A DNA stretch of 47,929 bases. Origin: Prevotella sp. (lineage in GTDB: Bacteria; Bacteroidota; Bacteroidia; Bacteroidales; Bacteroidaceae). The notes beneath the pieces were generated by a model. The model saw only the letters and a program-made list of their open reading frames with translations. It was not told where the DNA came from and ran no database searches. The stretch lies in contig JAFVGS010000039.1 of NCBI GenBank assembly GCA_017474845.1, forward strand, positions 1-47,929. The letters run 5' to 3'. The position numbers and the translations under genes were made by a program. This document shows, piece after piece, positions 14,954-23,234 of this stretch. Every line of letters starts with the position of its first letter. Positions within the stretch are counted from its first letter, which is position 1.

Positions 14954-16836
14954 AGAGGCACGGAACTATTAATCCTTTGAAATGGCTTGGATGGCTATGG
15001 ACTCCCATTGAGAAGAATGGTGCCTTCTTTGTGTTTATGTTCGCCCTGGGCTGGCTGTGTACGTGGCTGGAGCTGATGCCCTATTATTTGCGGGAACGCG
15101 GCGCCAAGCCTTACGAACTGACGCTGCCAGAGCTGTTCCTCGATATCTATATCCTCAGTGTCATCCTCACGCTTATCCCCCGCAAGATTCGCCTATGGCT
15201 GAAAGCGTTACTATATGTCATTTTATATGGTGTGGCCATCGTCGACGTGTTCTGCTATGTCCGCTTTGAGTCCACCCTGACGCCAACGATGCTGATGCTC
15301 GTTTCAGAGACCAGCAGCCAGGAGGCCCTTGAGTTTTTCTCCGGCTATCTGAATTGGGCCGTCCTTACGACTAACGTGGGCTGGATCCTGCTGCTGATGC
15401 TCATTCATATCTTCTGGACCTTTATGCGCCGCTGGCTGAACGAGATCTGCTTGCAGATGATTCTGCCGAAGAAGAATGAGAGCTTTGTGATGGGTTTACA
15501 GGCGGTATTAGGTTGCGTGGTTGCCTGGTGCCTGTATAGCAGTATCAGCCAGACGTGGGATAATAAGGTGGCCATGCGACGGCTCTTCTCCTGCGAGGTC
15601 CTCGGTGACGTGGAACGTGAACAGAACCGCAAGGATCATGCAAAACTATATCTGCCCGTCTATCGTCTGGCTTTCGGAATCTATGCCAACAGCCTGGCTG
15701 ACCAGCAGTTAGAACAGTTGAAGATTGCCGGCGGGGAAAAGATACAGGTGGACAGTTGCAGCTTTTGTGTGCCGGATATTGTGCTCGTCATCGGCGAGAG
15801 TTACAACAAGCATCACTCCCAGCTCTATGGCTACGACAAGCCTACGGCACCCCGTCAAGTGGCAATGGCTGAGGAGGGTTCACTCGTTCCGTTCTCAGAT
15901 GTCGTCTCGTCGTGGAATCTCACGAGTTTTGTCTTTAAGCACATGCTCTCGCTCTGGGCTGTTGGTGACAGTGGGGCGTGGTGCGACAAGCCGCTCTTCC
16001 CCGAGGTGTTCCGTCGGGCAGGCTATCACGTGACGTTTATCACCAACCAGTTCCTGCCTAATGCGAAAGAGGCCGTCTATGATTTCAGCGGAGGTTTCTT
16101 CCTCAGCGACTCAGCCCTCAGCCGCCGTCTCTTCGATGAGCGCAACACGATGCTGTACCGTTACGACGACGGGCTTTTGAAGGAATTGCAACATAGAAGG
16201 GACGGTTCTTTTGTTACGTCGGCCGACGTAACAAAAGAACCGTCCCTCTATTATAAGGGCCGTTTGACGATCCTCCATCTAATGGGATCGCATGTCGACT
16301 ACTCTGCCCGTTATCCGCAGACCTTCAGGAAGTTTACTGTCCAGCAATACGATCGTCCAGAGCTGACCCCCAAGCAGCTCCAGACGCTGGCCCACTACGA
16401 CAATTCGCTGCTCTATAACGACTCCATCCTGAAGGCTATTACCAGACATTTTGCCGATCGCGATGCCGTTGTCATCTATATGCCAGACCACGGTGAGGAA
16501 ATATTCGACGACCAACCCTATACATCCGGCCGTCTGCACAATGAAGACATCGACTATCGCCTGGCGCGCAACGAGATGGAGATACCGTTTTGGATCTGGG
16601 GTTCGCCGCTATATCGGGAGAATCATCCCTACGACTGGCTGGAGATACAGGCTGCGAAGGACCGTCCGCTGATGATTGACGCGCTGCCCCATCTGCTGCT
16701 TTATCTTGGTGGCATCTCGACACCCCTCTATCGCCCGGAGCTGAACGTCATCAGTCCCGACTATGACACGAATCGCCCCCGTATCCTCAAAGGCACAACC
16801 GACTATAATAGGTTGAACAGTAATCATAAAGAATAG
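14950..16836 (+). CDS. Phosphoethanolamine transferase (EptA-like)
   Basis: A 628-residue inner-membrane enzyme of the alkaline-phosphatase superfamily that moves phosphoethanolamine to lipid A or another glycolipid. Four to five membrane helices fill about residues 20-205. The catalytic domain starts at VLVIGESYNKHHSQLYGY, where the residue after Glu283 (Ser284) takes the place of the nucleophilic threonine. Metal ligands recur in HLMGSHVDYSARYP and YMPDHGEEIFDD (near 510-518). A perfect 50-bp palindrome (16198-16247) is read through in frame as RDGSFVTSADVTKEPS (from residue 417), apparently a surface-loop insertion. The rest of the reading frame is intact. Neighbours (nadD overlapping by 4 bases, acyltransferase after 9) suggest an envelope-modification operon. 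Confidence 0.85.
   Translation: MKRHGTINPLKWLGWLWTPIEKNGAFFVFMFALGWLCTWLELMPYYLRERGAKPYELTLPELFLDIYILSVILTLIPRKIRLWLKALLYVILYGVAIVDVFCYVRFESTLTPTMLMLVSETSSQEALEFFSGYLNWAVLTTNVGWILLLMLIHIFWTFMRRWLNEICLQMILPKKNESFVMGLQAVLGCVVAWCLYSSISQTWDNKVAMRRLFSCEVLGDVEREQNRKDHAKLYLPVYRLAFGIYANSLADQQLEQLKIAGGEKIQVDSCSFCVPDIVLVIGESYNKHHSQLYGYDKPTAPRQVAMAEEGSLVPFSDVVSSWNLTSFVFKHMLSLWAVGDSGAWCDKPLFPEVFRRAGYHVTFITNQFLPNAKEAVYDFSGGFFLSDSALSRRLFDERNTMLYRYDDGLLKELQHRRDGSFVTSADVTKEPSLYYKGRLTILHLMGSHVDYSARYPQTFRKFTVQQYDRPELTPKQLQTLAHYDNSLLYNDSILKAITRHFADRDAVVIYMPDHGEEIFDDQPYTSGRLHNEDIDYRLARNEMEIPFWIWGSPLYRENHPYDWLEIQAAKDRPLMIDALPHLLLYLGGISTPLYRPELNVISPDYDTNRPRILKGTTDYNRLNSNHKE
16198..16247. repeat. Perfect 50-bp REP/REPIN-like palindrome inside a gene
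   Basis: Each 25-base half begins AGGGACGGTTCTTTTGTTAC, and the two halves are exact reverse complements with no loop. The core GGGACGGTTCTTTTGT is shared with the element at 36822-36895. It starts exactly on a codon boundary of the EptA-like gene and keeps its frame. Confidence 0.9.
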
Positions 16837-16845
16837 ACTTTAAAA

Positions 16846-17961
16846 ATGGAAATCAAAGAACTAATGACACGAAAGGAATGTACGGCGATGCGCGGCATCG
16901 CTATTCTTGGTATTATGCTGCACAACTATTGCCACTGGCTGATTGAAAACGATTCAGAAGGGAATGAATTCCAGTTTCTCTCCTCTCGTTGTGACCATCT
17001 GTGGGAGGCCCTCACTAACATCGATGGGTTTCTGCCCATATATTTGCTTTCATACTTCGGCCACTATGGCGTGCCCGTGTTCCTTTTCCTGAGTGGCTAC
17101 GGACTGGTGAAGAAGTATGAGCGTGGCTCCCTGTCGGTGGGAAGCATTGGATTTCTCCGCTACCACTATCTGAAGCTTCTCCGCATGCTCATCGTCGGCT
17201 TCGTCCTCTTCATTATGGTTGATGCTGTCACACCAGGCCGCTACCCTTTCCATTGGGACAATGTCATTGCCCAGCTGCTCATGTACATCAACCTCCTGGC
17301 AAGTCCGGATAAGGTCATTTGGCCAGGTATCTATTGGTTCTTCGGACTGATGATGGAATTCTACATTGTCTATCGTCTGATACTCTATCGCCGCAGTTCG
17401 TGGTATGTGGTGGCACTGATTGCCGTCTGTTGGCTGTTGCAGGTGTACTGCGTTCCAGAGGGTGGGGCACTGACTCGCCTGCGCTACAATTTCGTCGGTG
17501 GCATGCTGCCATTTGGCTTGGGAATCTTTTTGGGAAGGAGTCAGGAGTCAGGAGTCTGGAGCCAGGAATCAGTAGTCAGTAGAATACTGTTGGGGCAGGA
17601 GCTCCCGTCAAAGGTATTTTATTGTCTCCTAACTCTTGTCTCCGTCGCACTCGTCTTAGCGATGTCCTTCAATTTCCATTCCTGGCTGTGGATACCCGTT
17701 GTGATCATCATCGGAACGTTAGCAATGGTGAGGGCGATGCCAGAATTCATCCTGAAGATCTTCGTCTTCTTCGGTACCTATTCTGCCGCGATGTTCGTGG
17801 CTCATCCCATTGCCCGCAAACTCTTCATCACCGTCGCCTGGCAACGTGATGCCCACGACGGCCTGATGCTCTATTTCGTCGCAGCCATTGGCCTCGCGTG
17901 GGCTGTCAAGCAGCTCATCGATCGTCTCCCATCCCCCAAGGAAGTGAAAAGTGAAGAGTGA
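16846..17961 (+). CDS. Acyltransferase family 3 membrane protein
   Basis: A 371-residue integral membrane protein of the acyltransferase-3 (O-acetyltransferase) type, probably acetylating a surface glycan or lipid. It begins with RKECTAMRGIAILGIMLHNYCHWL, including the conserved R-x10-H in the first helix, and has about ten hydrophobic segments, among them VPVFLFLSGYGLVKKYE. A heptamer tract (17537-17578) is read in frame as a hydrophilic loop (SQESGVWSQESVVS) between two helices, and a second tract (17941-17968) supplies the last codons and the stop. Both are probably unimportant to the core fold. It follows the EptA-like gene by 9 bases. Confidence 0.82.
   Translation: MEIKELMTRKECTAMRGIAILGIMLHNYCHWLIENDSEGNEFQFLSSRCDHLWEALTNIDGFLPIYLLSYFGHYGVPVFLFLSGYGLVKKYERGSLSVGSIGFLRYHYLKLLRMLIVGFVLFIMVDAVTPGRYPFHWDNVIAQLLMYINLLASPDKVIWPGIYWFFGLMMEFYIVYRLILYRRSSWYVVALIAVCWLLQVYCVPEGGALTRLRYNFVGGMLPFGLGIFLGRSQESGVWSQESVVSRILLGQELPSKVFYCLLTLVSVALVLAMSFNFHSWLWIPVVIIIGTLAMVRAMPEFILKIFVFFGTYSAAMFVAHPIARKLFITVAWQRDAHDGLMLYFVAAIGLAWAVKQLIDRLPSPKEVKSEE
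17537..17578 (+). repeat. Six-unit heptamer tract (GGAGTCA family) in an acyltransferase
   Basis: Units are GGAGTCA, GGAGTCA, GGAGTCT, GGAGCCA, GGAATCA and GTAGTCA. Forty-two bases equal 14 codons, so the frame is kept. Three consecutive units match those at 22501-22521 in the same order. Confidence 0.85.
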
Positions 17962-17968
17962 AAAGTGA
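17941..17968 (+). repeat. Heptamer tract at the acyltransferase stop
   Basis: Units GAAGTGA, AAAGTGA, AGAGTGA and AAAGTGA, the complement of the TTTCACT family. The third unit carries the stop codon of the acyltransferase gene. Confidence 0.75.
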
Positions 17969-18005
17969 AAAATTTGTTGCCGCCCAGAATAATGTTCAAT
18001 CATCA

Positions 18006-18587
18006 ATGAAACAAGTCTTCGCTTTCGACTTCGACGGGACGCTGACCACGCGAGACACCCTGATAGCTTTCATCCGCGATGCCTGTGGTACGCCTCGTTT
18101 CCTCTTTGGATTTCTGCTTCATGCCCCTCTGTTGGTGTTGATGAAGCTGAAGCTCTACTCGAATGGGAAAACGAAGCAGCGCATCTTCTCCTGGTTCTTC
18201 AAGGGGATGCCTCTTGAGACCTTTGATGCCCTTTGTCAGGACTTTGCCCATGCTCATCGTCATCTGCTGAGATCAGACACCGTCCGCTTGTTGGAACAGG
18301 CATTGGCCGAAGGCTCTGAAGTGCTCATCGTCAGCGCCAGCATTGACAACTGGGTGCAGCCGTTTTTTCCCTCCGTCACCGTCTTAGGCACTCAGATAGA
18401 GGTCATCGGTGGTCGCCTCACGGGCCGCTTCCTCACCCCCAACTGCTATGGTCAGGCGAAGGTCCGTCGCATCCTCGCCCTCCATCCCGACCGTTACTCC
18501 TATCATCTTACCGCCTATGGTGACAGTCGTGGTGACCGTGAGCTCCTGGCCTTCGCCGACGAAGCACACATGGTTCGTAATTTATAA
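18006..18587 (+). CDS. HAD-IB family phosphatase
   Basis: A 193-residue cytoplasmic haloacid-dehalogenase-type phosphatase close to the phosphoserine phosphatase branch. Motif I is FAFDFDGTLTTRDT (nucleophile Asp8, then Asp10), motif II is VLIVSASIDNW, and motif IV is AYGDSRGDRELLAFADEA. A helical cap follows motif I. The start at 18006 (MKQVFAFDFDG) is chosen because the 16 codons before it are repeat-derived. The substrate is not known; relatives act on phosphoserine or on phosphatidylglycerophosphate-like lipids, and the envelope-gene neighbours leave a lipid substrate open. Confidence 0.82.
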   Translation: MKQVFAFDFDGTLTTRDTLIAFIRDACGTPRFLFGFLLHAPLLVLMKLKLYSNGKTKQRIFSWFFKGMPLETFDALCQDFAHAHRHLLRSDTVRLLEQALAEGSEVLIVSASIDNWVQPFFPSVTVLGTQIEVIGGRLTGRFLTPNCYGQAKVRRILALHPDRYSYHLTAYGDSRGDRELLAFADEAHMVRNL

Positions 18588-18598
18588 TATATCAAGGT

Positions 18599-19375
18599 AT
18601 GGGAAAGAATCCGACAGCCCAGGAAGTGATAGTCTATATGGAGTCGCTGCAGAATGAGGAGCAGCGGCAAGTGCTCATGCGTTTCTTTAAAACGGGGCCA
18701 GGAGAGTATGGCGAGGGCGATGAGTTCCTCGGACTGAAAGTGCCCCAGACGCGAGAGGTCGTCAAGAGTGTGGCGAAGGACTTTTCATTGAGCGAAGTTC
18801 CCGAACTGCTCATGAGCCGCTGGCACGAAGTCCGTCTCTGCGGGCTGCTCATCCTCGTGGCGAAGTTTGAGAAACTGGCCACCAAACGCCTCGAAAGCGA
18901 TGAGGCCGCCATCCGCAGTCGCGACGAAATCCTGACCATGTATCTCCAATACGCCGAACAGGTAAACAACTGGGATCTCGTCGACCTCTCCGTCCACAAG
19001 ATCCTCGGACATTGGCTTCTCCTGCCCACCCGTTTTGGGAATGGCTCAAAGGACTATAAGCTGAGCCTTCTCGACTCCCTCGCCCAGAGCGACAACCTCT
19101 GGAAGCAGCGCATGAGTATGGTCTGCTCGTGGAAGACCTCGCAGATGGGCGACCCTTCCTGGTGCCTGCGCTATGCCGAGATTCATCTTCACCATCCCCA
19201 CGACCTCATGCACAAGGCCGTCGGCTGGATGCTTCGCGAGATGGGCAAGCGCATCTCGATGGATCTCCTCCGTGACTTCCTCCGCCAGCATGCCCACGAG
19301 ATGCCTCGCACCGCCCTCCGTTATGCCATCGAGCAGATGTCAGAACAGGAGCGACAGTACTGGATGAGCCCGTAG
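18599..19375 (+). CDS. DNA alkylation repair protein (AlkD-like)
   Basis: A 258-residue all-helical HEAT-repeat protein of the AlkC/AlkD DNA glycosylase superfamily, which excises alkylated bases. It starts 11 bases after the HAD phosphatase stop. Diagnostic stretches are FFKTGPGEYGEGDEFLGLKVPQTREVVK (about 29-56), LLMSRWHEVRLCGLLILV, YAEQVNNWDLVDLSVHKILG (about 120-139) and DLMHKAVGWMLREMGKR (about 201-217), the last carrying the conserved tryptophan and arginine region. No lesion specificity can be assigned. About 245 bases of non-coding DNA follow, with a possible hairpin (TAAGCAAT at 19383 against ATTGCTTA near 19450). Confidence 0.88.
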   Translation: MGKNPTAQEVIVYMESLQNEEQRQVLMRFFKTGPGEYGEGDEFLGLKVPQTREVVKSVAKDFSLSEVPELLMSRWHEVRLCGLLILVAKFEKLATKRLESDEAAIRSRDEILTMYLQYAEQVNNWDLVDLSVHKILGHWLLLPTRFGNGSKDYKLSLLDSLAQSDNLWKQRMSMVCSWKTSQMGDPSWCLRYAEIHLHHPHDLMHKAVGWMLREMGKRISMDLLRDFLRQHAHEMPRTALRYAIEQMSEQERQYWMSP

Positions 19376-19586
19376 TCTCCGAATAAGCAATCGTGCTGAG
19401 GCCCGATTCAAACTCTCCCTTCTGCATCCGCATTCCCTCCTTCTGGGAATTGCTTAGGCATTGGGTTATAGCCGGATGCGTGAAAAGAATCTAAGCAGAA
19501 ATATTCAAAAAAATTGCTATTTCGTTCGGTTTGGACTACCTTTGACTTCGTCGAAGATATTCACGTTCGAGAAAACTCAAAAAAGT

Positions 19587-19618
19587 TTTGGTTTTCTTCT
19601 CACTTATTCGTACCTTTG
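19587..19618 (+). promoter_or_regulatory. Promoter of the cobalamin operon
   Basis: A -33 TTTG (19587-19590) and a -7 TACCTTTG (19611-19618) are separated by 20 bases, directly upstream of the riboswitch. A second TACCTTTG at 19537-19544 has no -33 partner at the right distance. Confidence 0.7.
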
Positions 19619-19621
19619 CAG

Positions 19622-19780
19622 CGGAATCGGTTCACCCTTGGGTGATGAAAAGGGAATCGGGTGAGAATCCCGGACAGTCCCGCTGCTGTAAGCCGTCCTT
19701 ATCGGAGCAGACACAGAGTCACTGAGATTATCGGGAAGACGTCTGCTACCGGACGGTAAGTCAGAAGACCTGCCGATATT
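19622..19780 (+). ncRNA. Cobalamin riboswitch
   Basis: The order of conserved blocks is that of an adenosylcobalamin-type riboswitch: GAAAAGGGAA, GGGTGAGAATCCCGG, GACAGTCCCGCTGCTGTAAG, and finally the B12 box GTCAGAAGACCTGCC at 19759-19773. A closing helix can form between ATCGG (19626-19630) and CCGAT (19773-19777). The receptor gene starts 57 bases downstream. It should shut down the operon when B12 is plentiful, as is known for this class. Confidence 0.95.
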
Positions 19781-19836
19781 TTTGATGCCGCCTATCGATC
19801 TCTGGGGTTAGACATTGACGGCCATTCTTAACAGCT

Positions 19837-21909
19837 ATGAACCGTATAGGCACATTGGCAATGACTTGTTGGCTGGCTCTGACAGGCACAGCACAAAACA
19901 AGTTGGACTCCGTACAGCATGTGCGAGAGATTGTGGTGGTGTCGAAGCCTGCCATGCGGGAGGTGGTACCCAGCCAGAAGCTAAACGGAGAACTGTTGGA
20001 ACGCCTCAACACCCATACCGTGGCCGATGCCCTGCGCTACTTCTCCGGCATCCAGCTGAAGGACTATGGTGGCGTGGGAGGCATCAAGACGGTGAACATC
20101 CGGTCTATGGGAACCCATCACCTTGGCATCAGTTACGATGGTGTGGCATTGGGCAACGCCCAGAACGGACAGATAGACCTCGGACAGTTCTCGCTCGACA
20201 ACGTGGAGGAGATTACGCTCTATAATGGTCAGAAGAGTGCTATCTTCCAGCCTGCCTCAGACTTCGGCAATGCGGGGTCGGTGTATATCAGGACAAAGGA
20301 ACCGGTGTTTTCAAGGGACAATGGACCGCTCGACCCGAAGGGGCGCTTGCTACCGAAAGGGACGCAAGAATGGACAATGGATAATTGTCATTTGCGGTTC
20401 AGGGTGCAGTATGGAAGCAGTGATATGTTAAGGCTGTCGGGGCTGTGGGAACAGAAGATCTCTGAGACGGTGAGCAGTAGCGTGAGTGCCGGATTCCTGA
20501 CGGCCAGCGGAAAGTATAAGTTCCACTATGAGCGTCGCTATCCTGACGGCACGACGGCCTGGGACACGACGGCCGTCCGTCAGAACGGCGATATCCACGC
20601 TGAGCGTATCGAGGCGAACCTCTATGGCCGTCTGTGGCAGGGCAGCTGGCAGGTGAAGGGTTATCTCTATAACTCTGCCCGTGGCATCCCTGGGGCCATT
20701 GTGAATAATGTGTGGAAACGAGGGGAACGACAACAGGATCTGAACACGTTCTTCCAGGCGGCCTACGACAAGAGTATCGGTAATAAGTTTGCCACCCGCT
20801 GGTTAGCAAAGTATGCCTATTACAACACCCACTACGTGAATCGTGACTCGACACAGTTGCCCGTTGACAACCGCTATAAGCAGCAGGAGGTTTATTTTTC
20901 CACAGCCAACGTGCTGGAGCTGCTGCCCAACTGGAGTGCCTCGCTGAGTTACGACTTCAAATGGAACAAGCTCGATGCCGACATCTGGAACTTCGCTTAT
21001 CCGACGCGTATCTCAAACCTCGTGAGCCTCGCCACGGCCATCGACTACAAGCACCTGAAGGCACAGGGGTCGGTGCTTGCGACGTTTATTAATGACTGGA
21101 CGAATAGAAGGGGAGAATTTGCCGGACAGGACTCCCACTCTTCCCTATCCAAGCTGACTCCTGCATTATTTGTGAACGTCTATCCTTTCCAAGGCACGTT
21201 CTTCTCATTGCGAGCTTATGTGAAGCAGAGTTTCCGTATGCCGACATTCAACGACCTCTATTATACCGATATGGGCAATGCGAACTTGGTGCCAGAACGG
21301 GCCACACAATATGATGTGGGCTTCGCGCTGAACAAACACTTCACTCGTGGTATCGTCCGTCACGCTGAGATGCACTTCGACGCCTATTATAATACGGTAC
21401 ACGATAAGATAGTCGCCTACCCCAAGGGACAGCAGTTCCGTTGGACGATGCTTAACTTAGGCAAAGTGCATATCAAGGGCATCGACGTGGAGGCAGAGGC
21501 AGACTTCCAGATCGGCAAGGACTGGGTGGCAACAACCCGTGTCCAGTACACCTATCAGGATGCCCGTGACGTGACGGATCCTTCTGATAGCTATTACAAC
21601 GACCAGATACCCTATATCCCCTGGCACTCGGGCTCCGCCATCCTCGGTCTGAAGTACAAGGGCTGGGACCTGAACTACTCGTTCATCTATGCCGGCGAGC
21701 GCTACGACGAACAGGAGAACATCATCTACAACCACATGGAGCCCTGGTACACCAGCGACCTGTCGCTGCGCTATCAGTTTATGTTACAACGCACAAAGTT
21801 CATCGCCCAGGCAGAAGTGAACAATCTCCTGGACCAGGACTATGAGGTCATCGTGAATTACCCCATGCCCGGCAGGAACTATGCTCTCTCTTTAACAGTA
21901 GAAATATGA
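19837..21909 (+). CDS. TonB-dependent cobalamin receptor (BtuB-like)
   Basis: A 690-residue outer-membrane beta-barrel for active uptake. A short signal peptide (MNRIGTLAMTCWLALTGTAQ) precedes a TonB-box-like REIVVVS. The plug domain runs about 30-150 and includes ADALRYFSGIQLKDYGGVGGIKTVNIRSMG and VEEITLYNGQKSAIFQPA. The barrel occupies the rest and ends in the aromatic-poor but regular LSLTVEI strand. It lies directly under a cobalamin riboswitch, which makes a corrinoid the likely ligand. The next gene encodes a beta-propeller lipoprotein, matching the BtuB-BtuG pairs described in Bacteroides, in which the lipoprotein caps the receptor. Confidence 0.9.
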   Translation: MNRIGTLAMTCWLALTGTAQNKLDSVQHVREIVVVSKPAMREVVPSQKLNGELLERLNTHTVADALRYFSGIQLKDYGGVGGIKTVNIRSMGTHHLGISYDGVALGNAQNGQIDLGQFSLDNVEEITLYNGQKSAIFQPASDFGNAGSVYIRTKEPVFSRDNGPLDPKGRLLPKGTQEWTMDNCHLRFRVQYGSSDMLRLSGLWEQKISETVSSSVSAGFLTASGKYKFHYERRYPDGTTAWDTTAVRQNGDIHAERIEANLYGRLWQGSWQVKGYLYNSARGIPGAIVNNVWKRGERQQDLNTFFQAAYDKSIGNKFATRWLAKYAYYNTHYVNRDSTQLPVDNRYKQQEVYFSTANVLELLPNWSASLSYDFKWNKLDADIWNFAYPTRISNLVSLATAIDYKHLKAQGSVLATFINDWTNRRGEFAGQDSHSSLSKLTPALFVNVYPFQGTFFSLRAYVKQSFRMPTFNDLYYTDMGNANLVPERATQYDVGFALNKHFTRGIVRHAEMHFDAYYNTVHDKIVAYPKGQQFRWTMLNLGKVHIKGIDVEAEADFQIGKDWVATTRVQYTYQDARDVTDPSDSYYNDQIPYIPWHSGSAILGLKYKGWDLNYSFIYAGERYDEQENIIYNHMEPWYTSDLSLRYQFMLQRTKFIAQAEVNNLLDQDYEVIVNYPMPGRNYALSLTVEI

Positions 21910-21930
21910 TAAGACAGAATAACTATTTAA

Positions 21931-22067
21931 AGACAGATTAACATACGAACAAAATGAGAAGACAGATTAACATAATAACAACAATTCCGAGCATAACAAT
22001 ATGTTCGTATGTTATTATGTCTATAAGTAAAGTTCGTATGTCTATCTGCTCGTATGTTATTATGTCT
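21931..22067 (+). repeat. Direct and inverted short repeats at the propeller-lipoprotein start
   Basis: TCGTATGTTATTATGTCT occurs at 22005-22022 and 22050-22067. Its near-complement AGACAGATTAACATACGA is at 21931-21948, and a partial copy is at 21960-21974. The repeats run through the leader and signal-peptide codons, producing the repeated peptide ICSYVIMS. Confidence 0.7.
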
Positions 22068-23234
22068 TTATCCGTTCTTCTGTCTGCATGCAGGAACGAC
22101 GTGATGGTGGTGCCGATGGAGGATATCAATACGGGCGGCAAGACAGTGAAGAATGAGATCATCGGCATGTATCTGCTCAACGAGGGGAACATGGGTTCCA
22201 ACAAGGCGACCCTCGACTACCTCGACCTATCAGGAAAGGACTCCACCGTACATTATTATCGGAATATCTACTCCGAGCGCAATCCCTCGACGGTGATGTC
22301 ATTAGGTGATGTAGGCAACGACTGTCAGATCTACGGTTCACGGCTCTGGCTGGTCATCAACTGCTCGAACAAGGTGGAGGTGGCCCGTGCCGCTGATGCC
22401 GTCAGAATCGGGAAGGTTAACATCCCTAACTGTCGCTACATCACCTTCAAGGATGGCTTTGCATACGTTTCGTCGTATGTCGGGTCTGTCTATGGAGTCG
22501 GGAGTCAGGAGTCTGGAGCCAGCAGAAGTCCTTTAGGCAGCGTCTACAAGGTGGACACCCTCACGCTGCAGAAGACGGACTCCGTCAGCGTGGGTTATCA
22601 GCCTGAGGAGATGGCCGTTCTGGGTAACCGGCTCTACGTGGCCAATAGTGGTGGTTATCAGGGTATGGCGGGGCAGGGCTATGAGAGTACGGTGAGCGTC
22701 GTTGACCTCTCGACGATGCAGGAGACAGACAAGATAGAGGTGGCTCCGAACCTGCACCACCTGAAAGCCGACCATCTGGGACAGCTCTGGGTGACCTCCC
22801 GTGGCAACTACATGAATGAGGCGTCCAGCATCTGGTGGCTGGAGCCCGATGGCAACGGCAACATGAAAGTAGGCGGCCATCTGGACCAGTCCGTCAGCGA
22901 CCTCTGCATCGTAGGCGACTCGCTCTATTTCTACGGCAGCCAGTGGAGTGAGGTGACGATGACGAACACCATCACCTACGGCATCATCAACGTGCGCAGC
23001 CATCAGGTGGTGACAAATACCCTCTCTACGGCGCCGGAGATCCAGAAGATCCGTATGCCTTACGGTATCATCGTGAATCCCTTGCAACGTGACTTCTATC
23101 TGATGGATGCCAAGAACTACGTGTCGAGCGGTGACCTGCTGCACTTCCATGCCGACGGCACCTTCGACTGGAAGGTTAAGACGGGTGACATCCCAGGCCA
23201 TGCGGCGTTTCTTAATAAAAACAACAATAAATGA
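21954..23234 (+). CDS. Beta-propeller surface lipoprotein (BtuG-like)
   Basis: A 426-residue lipoprotein with lipobox SLSVLLSAC (cysteine near residue 46), then a YncE/DUF5074-type beta-propeller: repeated blades such as IYGSRLWLVINCSNKVEVARAADAVRIGKVNIPNCRYITF, LGNRLYVANSGGYQGMAGQGYESTVSVVDLSTMQETDKIEV and KIRMPYGIIVNPLQRDFYLMDAKNYVSSG. BtuG proteins of Bacteroides are surface propellers that bind B12 very tightly and hand it to BtuB. The position after a BtuB-like receptor under a B12 riboswitch supports that role. The true start may be one of the ATG codons inside the repeat-encoded leader. A GGAGTCA heptamer tract adds a GSQESGAS loop. It overlaps the next gene by four bases. Confidence 0.78.
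   Translation: MRRQINIITTIPSITICSYVIMSISKVRMSICSYVIMSLSVLLSACRNDVMVVPMEDINTGGKTVKNEIIGMYLLNEGNMGSNKATLDYLDLSGKDSTVHYYRNIYSERNPSTVMSLGDVGNDCQIYGSRLWLVINCSNKVEVARAADAVRIGKVNIPNCRYITFKDGFAYVSSYVGSVYGVGSQESGASRSPLGSVYKVDTLTLQKTDSVSVGYQPEEMAVLGNRLYVANSGGYQGMAGQGYESTVSVVDLSTMQETDKIEVAPNLHHLKADHLGQLWVTSRGNYMNEASSIWWLEPDGNGNMKVGGHLDQSVSDLCIVGDSLYFYGSQWSEVTMTNTITYGIINVRSHQVVTNTLSTAPEIQKIRMPYGIIVNPLQRDFYLMDAKNYVSSGDLLHFHADGTFDWKVKTGDIPGHAAFLNKNNNK
22494..22521 (+). repeat. Four-unit heptamer tract (GGAGTCA family)
   Basis: Units GGAGTCG, GGAGTCA, GGAGTCT and GGAGCCA are read in frame in the propeller lipoprotein. The last three match part of the acyltransferase tract at 17537-17578 in sequence and order. 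Confidence 0.8.

Noticed and set aside
19530-19544. Lone TTTGGACTAC half-site and TACCTTTG upstream of the B12 promoter
   Set aside because: There is only one half-site, no second copy 21 bp away, and no gene directly downstream; it is probably chance similarity to the HTCS operator.
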